This document shows, piece by piece, positions 56,636 through 64,000 of a stretch of DNA of 64,000 nucleotides. The stretch comes from Pseudomonas fluorescens (GTDB taxonomy: Bacteria > Pseudomonadota > Gammaproteobacteria > Pseudomonadales > Pseudomonadaceae): assembly GCF_902497895.1 (NCBI RefSeq), contig NZ_CABVHQ010000005.1, positions 95,214-159,213 on the forward strand, written 5' to 3'. The notes beneath the pieces were generated by a model. It saw nothing but the letters and a program-made list of their open reading frames with translations. It made no database searches and was not told the origin of the DNA. The stretch's first letter is position 1; every line of letters starts with the position of its first letter. A program made the position numbers and the translations under genes.

Positions 56636-57868
56636 CTATTTCGAAAGTGGTGACACAGGCATCAACACCGTGCCCCAGAGTCCGGCCGTGGCAGGGCCAC
56701 CACCGCTGAAAATGAATTGTGGCCCGGCGCCGCGCTCAATCGTCTGCACCGCAGCGCCGATGGCGAGCCAAGGTGATGCTTTCCCCGGATGCCCAAGCAA
56801 CGCATCGAGGTTGCACAAACCCCGCGGCTGCTTGACCGGCATGGGGACGTCAATCAACACGGTCGCAATGGCGGCATGACGTTGTGGATCGATACCCACC
56901 CGCCAGGCCTGCTCGATTGACTTCGCTTCAAGCGGCACCCAGTCGAGAGCTTGACGCGTGGCGTAGAGCAGATCAGCGTCGGTGGGCTTGCGCTCTTGCT
57001 CAGGACGGTGGAGGTAGGCGATCGGCGCCAAGGTGGTTTGCGTCAGACGATTGCCGAACAACAAGCCGACGGCGACTTCTGCCGTGCCCTCGAGCTTTTC
57101 CGGTGCAAGCTGCACTGCCAGCACCAGCAGCAAGGCCTGATCCCCGATGCGCTGGTCGAGCCACTGATCCACCGCGGCCAGTCCACTGCCCTCGACAGGT
57201 ACCGTCGATTGGCGGATGCCGGACTCTCGCCATATCTTTCGCCACGCCGGGCGCCACTGGTCTTCTGGTAACCTGCAGTCGACCTCCAGTAGCAGGGCCA
57301 AAGGTTTATCGTCAGACACTTGCGCCAGGATCGGCGCCAGGTCAGCGAGCCTCTGCTCCAATACACTCAACAGCACCGCTTCCAGGTCTTCACCTGAGTC
57401 ATCAATTAAGCGGCTGTGACTCACAGTTGCACCGTCCATCCTGGACGGTTGCGTCTTCAGCGCCTCGGTCCCGCTCAGCAAAGCTTCGAGTTGTGCGGTT
57501 GGCTCGTCCGCTAAATCATGCAAGGCGGTATGCAAGCTCACACCCAACACCTGCTGCGAGCGTCGCCCATGACGAATCTTGCGGATCATGTCTTCTTCGC
57601 GGGCTTCATCCCAGCCATCGGCGGCAGACTGTTCGCCGATGTGAAATAGCACTCGCACGAAACCCAGCACACACCAACCGAGGATCGGCAGGCCTAAGGC
57701 CAAGCTCCAGAAATCAACAGGCCTCTGGCGCAATGGTTGAGCGCCGAACAATAACGTCCCTCCCACACCCAGCAATAAACACAGCAACAGCAAGACGAGC
57801 CAAAGCCAGATGCGAGGTCGGCCAGGACGCAGCGCGAGAGCAGGTACTTTATCCAGTCTGACTGGCAT
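56636..57868 (-). CDS. Membrane protein of the type VI vgrG island, function unknown
   Basis: 410-aa protein. Two helices near the N-terminus (IWLWLVLLLLCLLLGVGGTL and FWSLALGLPILGWCVLGFV) are followed by a ~310-residue soluble part. Its end, PWLAIGAAVQTIERGAG then FIFSGGGPATAGLWGTVLM, is glycine-rich and may be a thiolase-like fold. I do not recognise the family. It starts 3 bases after the PAAR stop, so it is cotranscribed with it, and similar proteins are found beside vgrG-PAAR genes. A role as adaptor, loading factor or immunity is possible; nothing in the sequence decides. Confidence 0.7.
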   Translation of the reverse strand: MPVRLDKVPALALRPGRPRIWLWLVLLLLCLLLGVGGTLLFGAQPLRQRPVDFWSLALGLPILGWCVLGFVRVLFHIGEQSAADGWDEAREEDMIRKIRHGRRSQQVLGVSLHTALHDLADEPTAQLEALLSGTEALKTQPSRMDGATVSHSRLIDDSGEDLEAVLLSVLEQRLADLAPILAQVSDDKPLALLLEVDCRLPEDQWRPAWRKIWRESGIRQSTVPVEGSGLAAVDQWLDQRIGDQALLLVLAVQLAPEKLEGTAEVAVGLLFGNRLTQTTLAPIAYLHRPEQERKPTDADLLYATRQALDWVPLEAKSIEQAWRVGIDPQRHAAIATVLIDVPMPVKQPRGLCNLDALLGHPGKASPWLAIGAAVQTIERGAGPQFIFSGGGPATAGLWGTVLMPVSPLSK

Positions 57869-57870
57869 GA

Positions 57871-58134
57871 CTAACTCGCCCTCGCTTCAGACAATGAGGA
57901 AATTAATGCACAATCACAGGCACAAAAATGACCGTCAAATGCAACCGGAATACCGATGCCTTTACACACTGGATGCCCTTCTGCGATCACCGTACGGCCA
58001 TGGCCAGGAATCGGGCACAGCACCGGATCTCCCTCACGAACCACACGGATACTTGCAAACTTCACCACAACCGAACCTGAGAAAACGGTGCGGCCGCTGG
58101 TTGTTATGTCACCAATATGGATGATGCCTTTCAT
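57871..58134 (-). CDS. PAAR-domain protein
   Basis: 87-aa PAAR spike protein that sharpens the tip of VgrG in the type VI secretion machine and can carry effectors. GIIHIGDITTSGRTVFSGS, DPVLCPIPGHGRTVIAEG, and the Cys/His residues of HPVCKGIG and DGHFCACDCAL match zinc-binding PAAR proteins. It is a bare PAAR without toxin extension. Together with vgrG in the same direction it marks a type VI cargo island. Confidence 0.93.
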   Translation of the reverse strand: MKGIIHIGDITTSGRTVFSGSVVVKFASIRVVREGDPVLCPIPGHGRTVIAEGHPVCKGIGIPVAFDGHFCACDCALISSLSEARAS

Positions 58135-58396
58135 GCTTTATCCCTATTCAAAAAACTCAACTCCGTGTTTGACCACACAGCTTTCCCACACCTTCTCGGC
58201 GAGTTATCAATCCCCAGCCCCGTGCTCACTCAATGTAGTTCGAAAGGATTGGAACAATGGAGGCTGCTCATTTTCCCGTTTGCGATTGGGATGGAGCATT
58301 TTCGTAGCTGCTCTCCCGTAGGCTCCAATATAAATAAAGGTCTCGCCATCACTATATTTTTCCTCTTACTTATTTCTAATGCTCCAATTTTTCTAC
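58135..58396. other. AT-rich gap with a remnant of a second lysozyme-effector 3' end
   Basis: 58192-58222 nearly repeats 59001-59033 (CTTCTCGGCGAGTTA then CAA and CCCC), which is the coding end of the effector (GLVTRRE on the minus strand). The remnant has lost 2 bases, so its frame is broken. It suggests that an older toxin gene was replaced by the present one, leaving its tail. The rest of the gap is AT-rich with no gene. Confidence 0.5.
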
Positions 58397-58969
58397 CTAC
58401 ATACCCTGAAATTTCATTCGAGCTCGACAGAGCTTTCCTTCTTCCGCATGAACAAGGCCTGTCAGCTCACAATTTTTTTCATAATATTCAGCCTCTTCAG
58501 GATACTGGTCCACGCTTTCAATGTACGACAGGATTTCCTCCCTTGTTTTTGATGAAACACTACTCATGATTGAAAGTGCATTGTAGAAACCATCACCATT
58601 TGCTCCTGTCTCCAAATAAACCAACTCCACCAATCTTGATGAGGTCAAGGTAATAAGACACCCTATTTTCTCAATTCCAGACTCATCACCTGGGTATACA
58701 GAATCGTAAACATTATTGCAGTGAGCGTCTCTGTATTTAATCCACGCCCGCTCCCCTTCCAAAAGTAAGTTTTTATTAGGAAATTTAGGGTCTGATACCA
58801 GTATTCCGTATTGTTCATTAAGCTTCTTGTCAACTCGCTTATATGAAGAGGTCGCGCACTCTAAAATATCCCTAGTGACAGGACTATTTGGATTGCAATC
58901 ACTGTTAGCAACAACGAGTGGAACCCAAAAAAAGCTAGAGAAATATGCCATTAATCCCAGCAGTCGCAT
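58397..58969 (-). CDS. LprI-like protein, probable immunity to the lysozyme-type effector
   Basis: 190-aa precursor with a signal peptide (MRLLGLMAYFSSFFWVPLVV, then ANSDC), so periplasmic. The domain is that of LprI/DUF1311 lysozyme inhibitors: DILECATSSYKRVDKKLNEQ, then EGERAWIKYRDAHCN, with paired cysteines. It overlaps the effector's 3' end by 19 bases. A periplasmic lysozyme inhibitor next to a peptidoglycan-cleaving effector fits immunity. It is clearly richer in A+T than its surroundings, so transferred with the toxin end. Confidence 0.82.
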   Translation of the reverse strand: MRLLGLMAYFSSFFWVPLVVANSDCNPNSPVTRDILECATSSYKRVDKKLNEQYGILVSDPKFPNKNLLLEGERAWIKYRDAHCNNVYDSVYPGDESGIEKIGCLITLTSSRLVELVYLETGANGDGFYNALSIMSSVSSKTREEILSYIESVDQYPEEAEYYEKNCELTGLVHAEEGKLCRARMKFQGM

Positions 58970-61617
58970 TTTAAACCCTTTTCAAAAAGTCTAGCCTCAT
59001 CTTCTCGGCGAGTTACCAACCCCCCGAGCCCCGCTTTTCCTACCCAAAGTCTTTTCATCGAGCGAAGCCTAGATGGAATGTTTTCTGGACTAAAATCCAA
59101 TAAGTCATCATTTATTTGTTTCATCTCCAAACGGGAATCGGTATTTGGCTGCGTAAAAGAATTGCCCCTGTTAACCACAAGTGATAGCAGTGCACCTTGG
59201 CAATGTGGATGCAAGCCCATTACTCCGGGGTAAGTATTGATTACCAACTGCGCATAACGTTTTTTCATTATTATAGCAAGGGTGATGGAATCTTCTTTGC
59301 TTATTGATATATGACTGACAGAGCTCAAGACATTTCTCGCTTGGTCACCTTGTTTTCCAACGGCAACTATCAGAGCTTCAATATCTGGCTGACTATAGAT
59401 TTGGGCAAGATCATGACGAACTTGAGCTATCGTTTGCTGCCCCAAGTCATACCCATATCCAACAGTAACTCCGCTCGCCCCAGCTGGCACATAGGGATAT
59501 TTACTATATCCTTCCTTTTCCAGAATCAATTCAAATGACTCTTTAGAGACAACAAGGGAACCAGTGGTGCTCTCCAGCTTGTAGGTTTCAACAATACACT
59601 CTTTAGGGCATTCAACATTAAACCTCACTACCAAGCCAATTGGATGAAAGTGATACGCCTTTCCCCACGACGGCAATCCCACTTTCTCCGCGACCTCACT
59701 CCACCAACTCAGTTGCTCGATCCGCTGCTTCTCCGCCAACCAATTCAAGTGCGGAGTCGAGCCGCTATGGCCGAGTAATTCATCCAGCGCGTCCCACTTC
59801 TGCGGCTGGTGAAACCACTCGCTTTCTTTACGGATGATCAATTGCGAGATCGCTTGCGCGTGGGCCGGTAGGCGGAGGGCCGCCTGCAGTTCTTCGGCGG
59901 TCATCTTGCCGTCGCGGTTGCGGTCGATAATGTCGTACAACCGGCTTTTCATCGGTCCCTGGTCGTCTTTGTCGGCCAAGGGACGGTAGAGCTCGCGTTG
60001 CGCTTCACTGAAACGGTCGACGGCACTAAGGAACGAGGCCATGGCGTGTTTGGGCCTGCTGTAGTCGATAATGAGGTCATAGCCTTCCCATGACCACGGA
60101 CTGACCCAAGGAGTGACGCCCACCTCTTCGCGCACCCAGCCGTCGAGCAGGTTGTGGTCCGCGTCGTTCAGCAGCCCACCCAGGCGATACCAGTTGCTGG
60201 CTTTGCGGCTATCGCTCGCGGCCACCTGGATTTTTCTGTTGGCCGGCAGACCATCAAGCCAGCTTTTGGGGACTAACAAGTCGGCAGCACTGAGTGGGCT
60301 GGCTGCACTCAACATTTTCAGTTGTGCGGCAGTGGCATTTTCTTGATGAGTCACCACAGCGGTGCCTTGGGCGAGCTTCAACCAGGTTCTGTCTTTCTCC
60401 GGCAGGCGCTGGGCCCAGGCTCGACTGGCTTCGATGAATGAATCGACGTCATCGCCACTGAACACTTCCAGATGCAGCTTCTCTTCTGGCTGGTCCGCGC
60501 CGCCGTCCTGATACCGGCCAAGGTGGCCGATCAACTCTCCGGCCTTGATCGGGATGGGCCGGTCGAGCACCACCACCCGATCCTGCGCCAGCGGTTCCAG
60601 GGCGCCTTGCAGCGATTTGAAATGCACGTACTGGTCGATGCGTTCCAGCTTGCGGTAGTCGCCTTCACCGCTGACCGTGACTTGCGTGCCATCCGGGAGT
60701 TTCTCGAGAACGGCGCTGTGAAGGCTCGGTTCGGCGTAGACATCGAGCGAGCCCCAGCGTGTCGCGACGTGATATTGGTCACCGGCAATCTGCCTCAGAT
60801 CGCTGATGGAAACATAGCCGCGTAGCGAGCCCTCGGCGTTGGTCAGCTTGGCCGGTCCGAGGGTGTTCTCTAGCTTGCGGTAATCACCGTCGCCGCTGAC
60901 CGTCACCTCCGCCCCCCGTGGCAGGAGGTCGAGCACCTTGCCCTGCCGCCGCGCCTGGTTGCGCACGTTCAGGCCGCGTTGCTCCGGGTCGCCGGGGCGT
61001 ACGTCGTTCACCGTCGCCTTGACCCGACGGACCACTCCCTCGGGCCAGAACGCCGGGCGAACCAGTGCGGCACCCGCCTGGTAAACCGCCCAGTCCTGCA
61101 GGTGCAGGTACAGGCTGTAGAAGGTCAGGCTCGGCGGTGTGTCCGGGCTGCCCTCGAGCTTCGGCGCTTGCAGGCGATGGCGGACCAACACGAAATTGCG
61201 CGAGAAGGGTTTCTTTACGGACAGCTTGTGGACCCAGTAGGCCGTGGTCGGCGAGTGCTGGTCGATGCGGTAAGCCACCACCTCTCCATCGGCCAGGCAC
61301 TGCACGCTGGATTGATCCAGGCCGTCGGCGGTGCCGCTGTCGAAATGCACGCCGCCGTGCCAGAGGCCATTGATCCCCAGCGGATAATAGCCCGCCGTCG
61401 CCTTGGCCAAGTGGGTCAACTGCTGCAGCGGGTTGCGCGGGTCCTTGAACGGATGGCTCCAGTTTTTCAGCGGTTGCAATGCGTCGGTACTGGATTCCGG
61501 AGACAACTGGACGGGCCGGGTGTCGGGCGTCGGCAAGATCGGGGCATCGCGCACATCAAACCGAGAGTTCCGGTCACTGGAGCGCCGTCCAAAAAGCCAA
61601 GTGAACAAGTTACTCAT
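58951..61617 (-). CDS. Type VI effector: degenerate M23-like, SH3-like, EF-hand and lysozyme domains
   Basis: 888-aa protein, no signal peptide. An M23 peptidase-like domain (about 50-380) has HGGVHFD (87-93) but KLHLEV where HxH is needed, so probably inactive. Two SH3-like repeats with EVTVSGDGDYRKLE / QVTVSGEGDYRKLE are set inside. A region with an EF-hand (DRNRDGKMTAEEL, near 575) follows. The C-terminus (698-888) is a T4/pesticin-type lysozyme domain with LEKEG (catalytic Glu702) and VTVGYGYDLG. The start at 61617 (MSNLFTWLFG) has AAGGAG 11 bases upstream; the TTG 7 codons earlier lies over it. It follows vgrG directly, so delivery by that VgrG is likely. The 3' third is AT-rich. Confidence 0.85.
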   Translation of the reverse strand: MSNLFTWLFGRRSSDRNSRFDVRDAPILPTPDTRPVQLSPESSTDALQPLKNWSHPFKDPRNPLQQLTHLAKATAGYYPLGINGLWHGGVHFDSGTADGLDQSSVQCLADGEVVAYRIDQHSPTTAYWVHKLSVKKPFSRNFVLVRHRLQAPKLEGSPDTPPSLTFYSLYLHLQDWAVYQAGAALVRPAFWPEGVVRRVKATVNDVRPGDPEQRGLNVRNQARRQGKVLDLLPRGAEVTVSGDGDYRKLENTLGPAKLTNAEGSLRGYVSISDLRQIAGDQYHVATRWGSLDVYAEPSLHSAVLEKLPDGTQVTVSGEGDYRKLERIDQYVHFKSLQGALEPLAQDRVVVLDRPIPIKAGELIGHLGRYQDGGADQPEEKLHLEVFSGDDVDSFIEASRAWAQRLPEKDRTWLKLAQGTAVVTHQENATAAQLKMLSAASPLSAADLLVPKSWLDGLPANRKIQVAASDSRKASNWYRLGGLLNDADHNLLDGWVREEVGVTPWVSPWSWEGYDLIIDYSRPKHAMASFLSAVDRFSEAQRELYRPLADKDDQGPMKSRLYDIIDRNRDGKMTAEELQAALRLPAHAQAISQLIIRKESEWFHQPQKWDALDELLGHSGSTPHLNWLAEKQRIEQLSWWSEVAEKVGLPSWGKAYHFHPIGLVVRFNVECPKECIVETYKLESTTGSLVVSKESFELILEKEGYSKYPYVPAGASGVTVGYGYDLGQQTIAQVRHDLAQIYSQPDIEALIVAVGKQGDQARNVLSSVSHISISKEDSITLAIIMKKRYAQLVINTYPGVMGLHPHCQGALLSLVVNRGNSFTQPNTDSRLEMKQINDDLLDFSPENIPSRLRSMKRLWVGKAGLGGLVTRREDEARLFEKGLKCDCWD

Positions 61618-61644
61618 GTAGTGTTTCGCTCCTTGCAAAGGGGG

Positions 61645-64000
61645 TCAGCCAGAGATATCCGTACGCCTTAGAGACTCGGTTTCATGCTCGGTCAATTGAG
61701 GCAACGGCGGCATTTCCAGCGCCTGCCTGGCTGCTCCGCTGTACTCGAAATGCGCCGCCTTGACGGTGTAGTCACCCTCCGTCCCGGATTCGATGCTGTA
61801 AGGATCCAGAGTGATGTAACTGCCGCCGGCGTTGAGGGTGATTTTCTTCTTGGCGGTGATGTGGATTTCGTCTTCGGTGCTGGTGATCTGCAGCCCATGC
61901 CGGGCCATCAGCTCCAGCGTGTCGTTCTGCGCCTGCACCCTCACCGGTCCCTGATTAGCGATCAGCTTGATCCCAAGCTTGCGCACGAACAGGCTGACCC
62001 CCTGCCCCACGCCGATGAACAGACGCTTGACCACGCTGAGGTCAGCTTCGCCGCCGGCGTTGAGCATCAGGTTGTTTTGCGCCGCCAGTTGCAGATGGTT
62101 GCCGCTGCTCAGCGCAATGCCCTGGGGCGCACTGAGCAGCAGGACGGACGACTTGAGCTGCTCCAGGTCTTGCTTGAGCAGGTTCAGTTGCGCCTGCACA
62201 TCCGCCGGATCGGCCTGGCTCGCCTGGGCATCGGCGGAGAGGTTTTGCAGTTGGTCGCCGGCCTGTTGCAGGCGGCCCATGGCCGCGCTCATGTCGAGCA
62301 CCTGGCCTTGGGCTTTGGGCTGTTCATCGGCACTGATGAACAGGCCCTTTCCGCCCCTTATGGCCCCCCACTCATCAGTCCGCAGTTCAAACCCTTCGCC
62401 ACGTTTCTGCTTCTTGGCATCCACCACATGCCCCAGGTTCAGCTGGCTCTTGCCGCCATACTCAGTACTGAGCTTGATGTGTTCCTGGCCGCGGTTGTCC
62501 TCCAGGCGCAGTTTGTTGTTGGCCGGGGTGCGCAGTACGTTGCGGGTGTAGTCACGTTTGCCCAGGGTCACGTGATCGGGGTGCTGGCTGTCGTGCAGGG
62601 CGTGGGCGATGTAGGGGCGGTCCGGGTCGCCTTGTTCGAAGGCCACCGCGACTTCGGTGCCGGCGATCAGTGGCAGGTGCAGGCCGTGGGTGTCGCCGGC
62701 GTAGGGTCGGGCCAGGCGCAGCCAGGCGCTTTCCCGGCCGGCGGGCCACTGATCGCGGTCGAACAGGAAGTGCACCCGGTAGCGCCCTTGCAGGTCGATC
62801 TCGGCGTAAGGATCATGTTTCTGCGGGCTGCTGACGCGGGCCGGCAGGGTCCCGGCGATTTGCGGCTTGGCCAGCAACGGCGGGCGGAAGCACACGTTTT
62901 CCGAGTAGGGAATGGCCTCGAAACGGGCTTCGAAGCTGGCATCGCGCGCGGCGTGGGTCGTTAGCCGGGTGATCACCGCGCCGGGGGCGAAGGCCTGCGG
63001 TGCACCGCCGGCGATTTTCAGCACCTGGCCGGGAGCCAGGCTGGCGCTGCTGCTGACCCCGCTGAGCTGGGTCTGGCCGTTGAGGTAGCGCTCGTGGCGC
63101 AGGCGTGCGTAGAAGTAGCCGCTTTCGCTTTGCAGGTCTTCGTCCAAGGCCAGGGGATCGCCGAGCACGCTGTAGGGTTCGGCGTAGTGGTAGGCCTCGC
63201 CGTAGGTGGTCTTGGCGCCGCGGCTGTGGTCGATGTCACCGTCGAGCCAGGCGCTGGCGTCAAGGGGCTGGTAGGCGCGGATGTTGACGTGCTGCTCCAC
63301 CACCTGGTGGTGGGTCTGCAGGTGCCACACGCCATCCTGGCCGCTGCTCAGTCCGGCGGGCGGACGGTACGCCAGTTCGACGTCGAACTGGTAGGCGCGC
63401 TGGTCGTCGTGGAACTCGACCACGTCGATGTTCAGGCGTTCGTCGCTGGTGAAGCGGTACCAGATGCCGACCTCGGCCAGCAGCCGGGCGATGAAGGCCA
63501 GGTCGCTTTCGCCGTATTGCATGACCTGTGCGCGTTTGGGGTATTTGCGGTGCAGGTCGAAGAAGAAATCCTGGCCCCGGAAGTCGTGGCGGCGGCGCAG
63601 GATCTGGTCGACGATCTCCGGCACCGACTGGTGCTGGTACAGGCGAAATTGCCGGCCGCGACCGAGCAGGGCCAGGCGCGGTTCGAGGGTGATTTCGTAG
63701 CGGGCTTCGTCGTTGGAGCCGGACAAGCGCTTGAAGCTACTGATCACCCCGTGCAGCGTGCGCAGCGGCTTGACCTCGGGCACACTCAGGCCGAGGAACG
63801 GCAGCTTTTGCGGTACGGCGTGCAGGCTGAAACGGGCGTCCTTGCCGAGCAACTGGTGGGCGGCCAGGTCGTGCTCGGGGCAGGTGAATTCCACGCGGTA
63901 GTGGAACGGTTGGCTCAGGCCTTCTTCGCCGTGGAAGGTCAGGACGTCGAGCGCTGCGTCGACATTGCGGACCCAGAGGGTGTGCCGGCTGTGGTCGAAG
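61645..64000 (-). CDS. vgrG: Type VI secretion tip protein VgrG, 5' end outside window
   Basis: Trimeric spike protein of the type VI machine. The frame is open to the window edge (785 codons seen), reading FDHSRHTLWVRNVDAALDVL at the edge, which is close to a natural VgrG start, so few residues are missing. Order: gp27-like part (HGVISSFKRLSGSNDEARYEI, then YGESDLAFIARLLAEVGIW), gp5-like OB fold (DLQGRYRVHFLFDRD), then DUF2345 (GGKGLFISADEQPKAQGQVLDM) and a beta-helix end. It carries no extra catalytic C-terminal domain. It heads the island whose effector starts 27 bases downstream. Confidence 0.96.
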   Translation of the reverse strand, partial: FDHSRHTLWVRNVDAALDVLTFHGEEGLSQPFHYRVEFTCPEHDLAAHQLLGKDARFSLHAVPQKLPFLGLSVPEVKPLRTLHGVISSFKRLSGSNDEARYEITLEPRLALLGRGRQFRLYQHQSVPEIVDQILRRRHDFRGQDFFFDLHRKYPKRAQVMQYGESDLAFIARLLAEVGIWYRFTSDERLNIDVVEFHDDQRAYQFDVELAYRPPAGLSSGQDGVWHLQTHHQVVEQHVNIRAYQPLDASAWLDGDIDHSRGAKTTYGEAYHYAEPYSVLGDPLALDEDLQSESGYFYARLRHERYLNGQTQLSGVSSSASLAPGQVLKIAGGAPQAFAPGAVITRLTTHAARDASFEARFEAIPYSENVCFRPPLLAKPQIAGTLPARVSSPQKHDPYAEIDLQGRYRVHFLFDRDQWPAGRESAWLRLARPYAGDTHGLHLPLIAGTEVAVAFEQGDPDRPYIAHALHDSQHPDHVTLGKRDYTRNVLRTPANNKLRLEDNRGQEHIKLSTEYGGKSQLNLGHVVDAKKQKRGEGFELRTDEWGAIRGGKGLFISADEQPKAQGQVLDMSAAMGRLQQAGDQLQNLSADAQASQADPADVQAQLNLLKQDLEQLKSSVLLLSAPQGIALSSGNHLQLAAQNNLMLNAGGEADLSVVKRLFIGVGQGVSLFVRKLGIKLIANQGPVRVQAQNDTLELMARHGLQITSTEDEIHITAKKKITLNAGGSYITLDPYSIESGTEGDYTVKAAHFEYSGAARQALEMPPLPQLTEHETESLRRTDISG

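Overview
The window is a chromosomal segment from a Pseudomonas, most likely of the P. fluorescens group. The evidence is the GC-rich codon use, the bkdA1-A2-B-lpdV operon with divergent bkdR, the Pseudomonas-type AcnB, and many copies of a short REP palindrome (core GTAGGAGCTGCCGCAGGC) between genes. A second REP family (GTAGGAGCGAGCTTGCTCGC) and a 146-bp element with inverted ends are also present. Assignment below genus level is inference. No rRNA, tRNA, CRISPR array or transposase was seen. Both ends cut genes: acnB on the left, vgrG on the right.

Layout. 1-7.4 kb: acnB, a HAAAP amino-acid permease, a D-2-hydroxyacid dehydrogenase, and a phosphotransferase/SDR pair. 7.5-12.7 kb: a bacteriocin island between REP sequences. 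It holds an S-type pyocin gene split by one in-frame TGA, its Im-type immunity gene, and a 619-aa protein that fuses an immunity domain to a pyocin body with a decayed nuclease end. 12.8-22.9 kb: a Gfo/Idh/MocA oxidoreductase, then the reductive pyrimidine degradation set (beta-ureidopropionase-like amidohydrolase, NCS1 permease, dihydropyrimidinase, PreT, PreA, RutR-like TetR regulator). 23-26.3 kb: copC-copD, then a divergent TauE/SafE exporter and persulfide-dioxygenase-like hydrolase.

26.3-30.6 kb: a translationally coupled two-gene operon. The first gene encodes an exported protein joining a TRAP (DctP-like) solute-receptor domain to a CHAT caspase-like protease domain. The second encodes an exported calcineurin-like phosphoesterase. 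I do not recognise it as a described system and rate it the best candidate for something new. 30.7-37.7 kb: bkdR, the branched-chain keto-acid dehydrogenase operon and ilvE, which together cover valine, leucine and isoleucine catabolism. 37.9-43.2 kb: napEDABC periplasmic nitrate reductase, followed by a cytochrome b561 and a YceI protein. 43.5-55.3 kb: FKBP, a diguanylate cyclase, a Kef-type antiporter, a fossil DNA-alkylation-repair gene, an alcohol dehydrogenase, a GNAT enzyme, a LysR/GMC/MFS locus and a small conserved hypothetical gene.

55.6-64 kb: a type VI secretion vgrG island on the minus strand: vgrG, a large lysozyme-type effector, a LprI-like likely immunity protein, remnant toxin DNA, PAAR, a membrane protein and a truncated membrane gene. 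A second lysozyme-like gene converges on it. The effector 3' end and the immunity gene are clearly richer in A+T than vgrG, as expected for an exchangeable toxin/immunity cassette.
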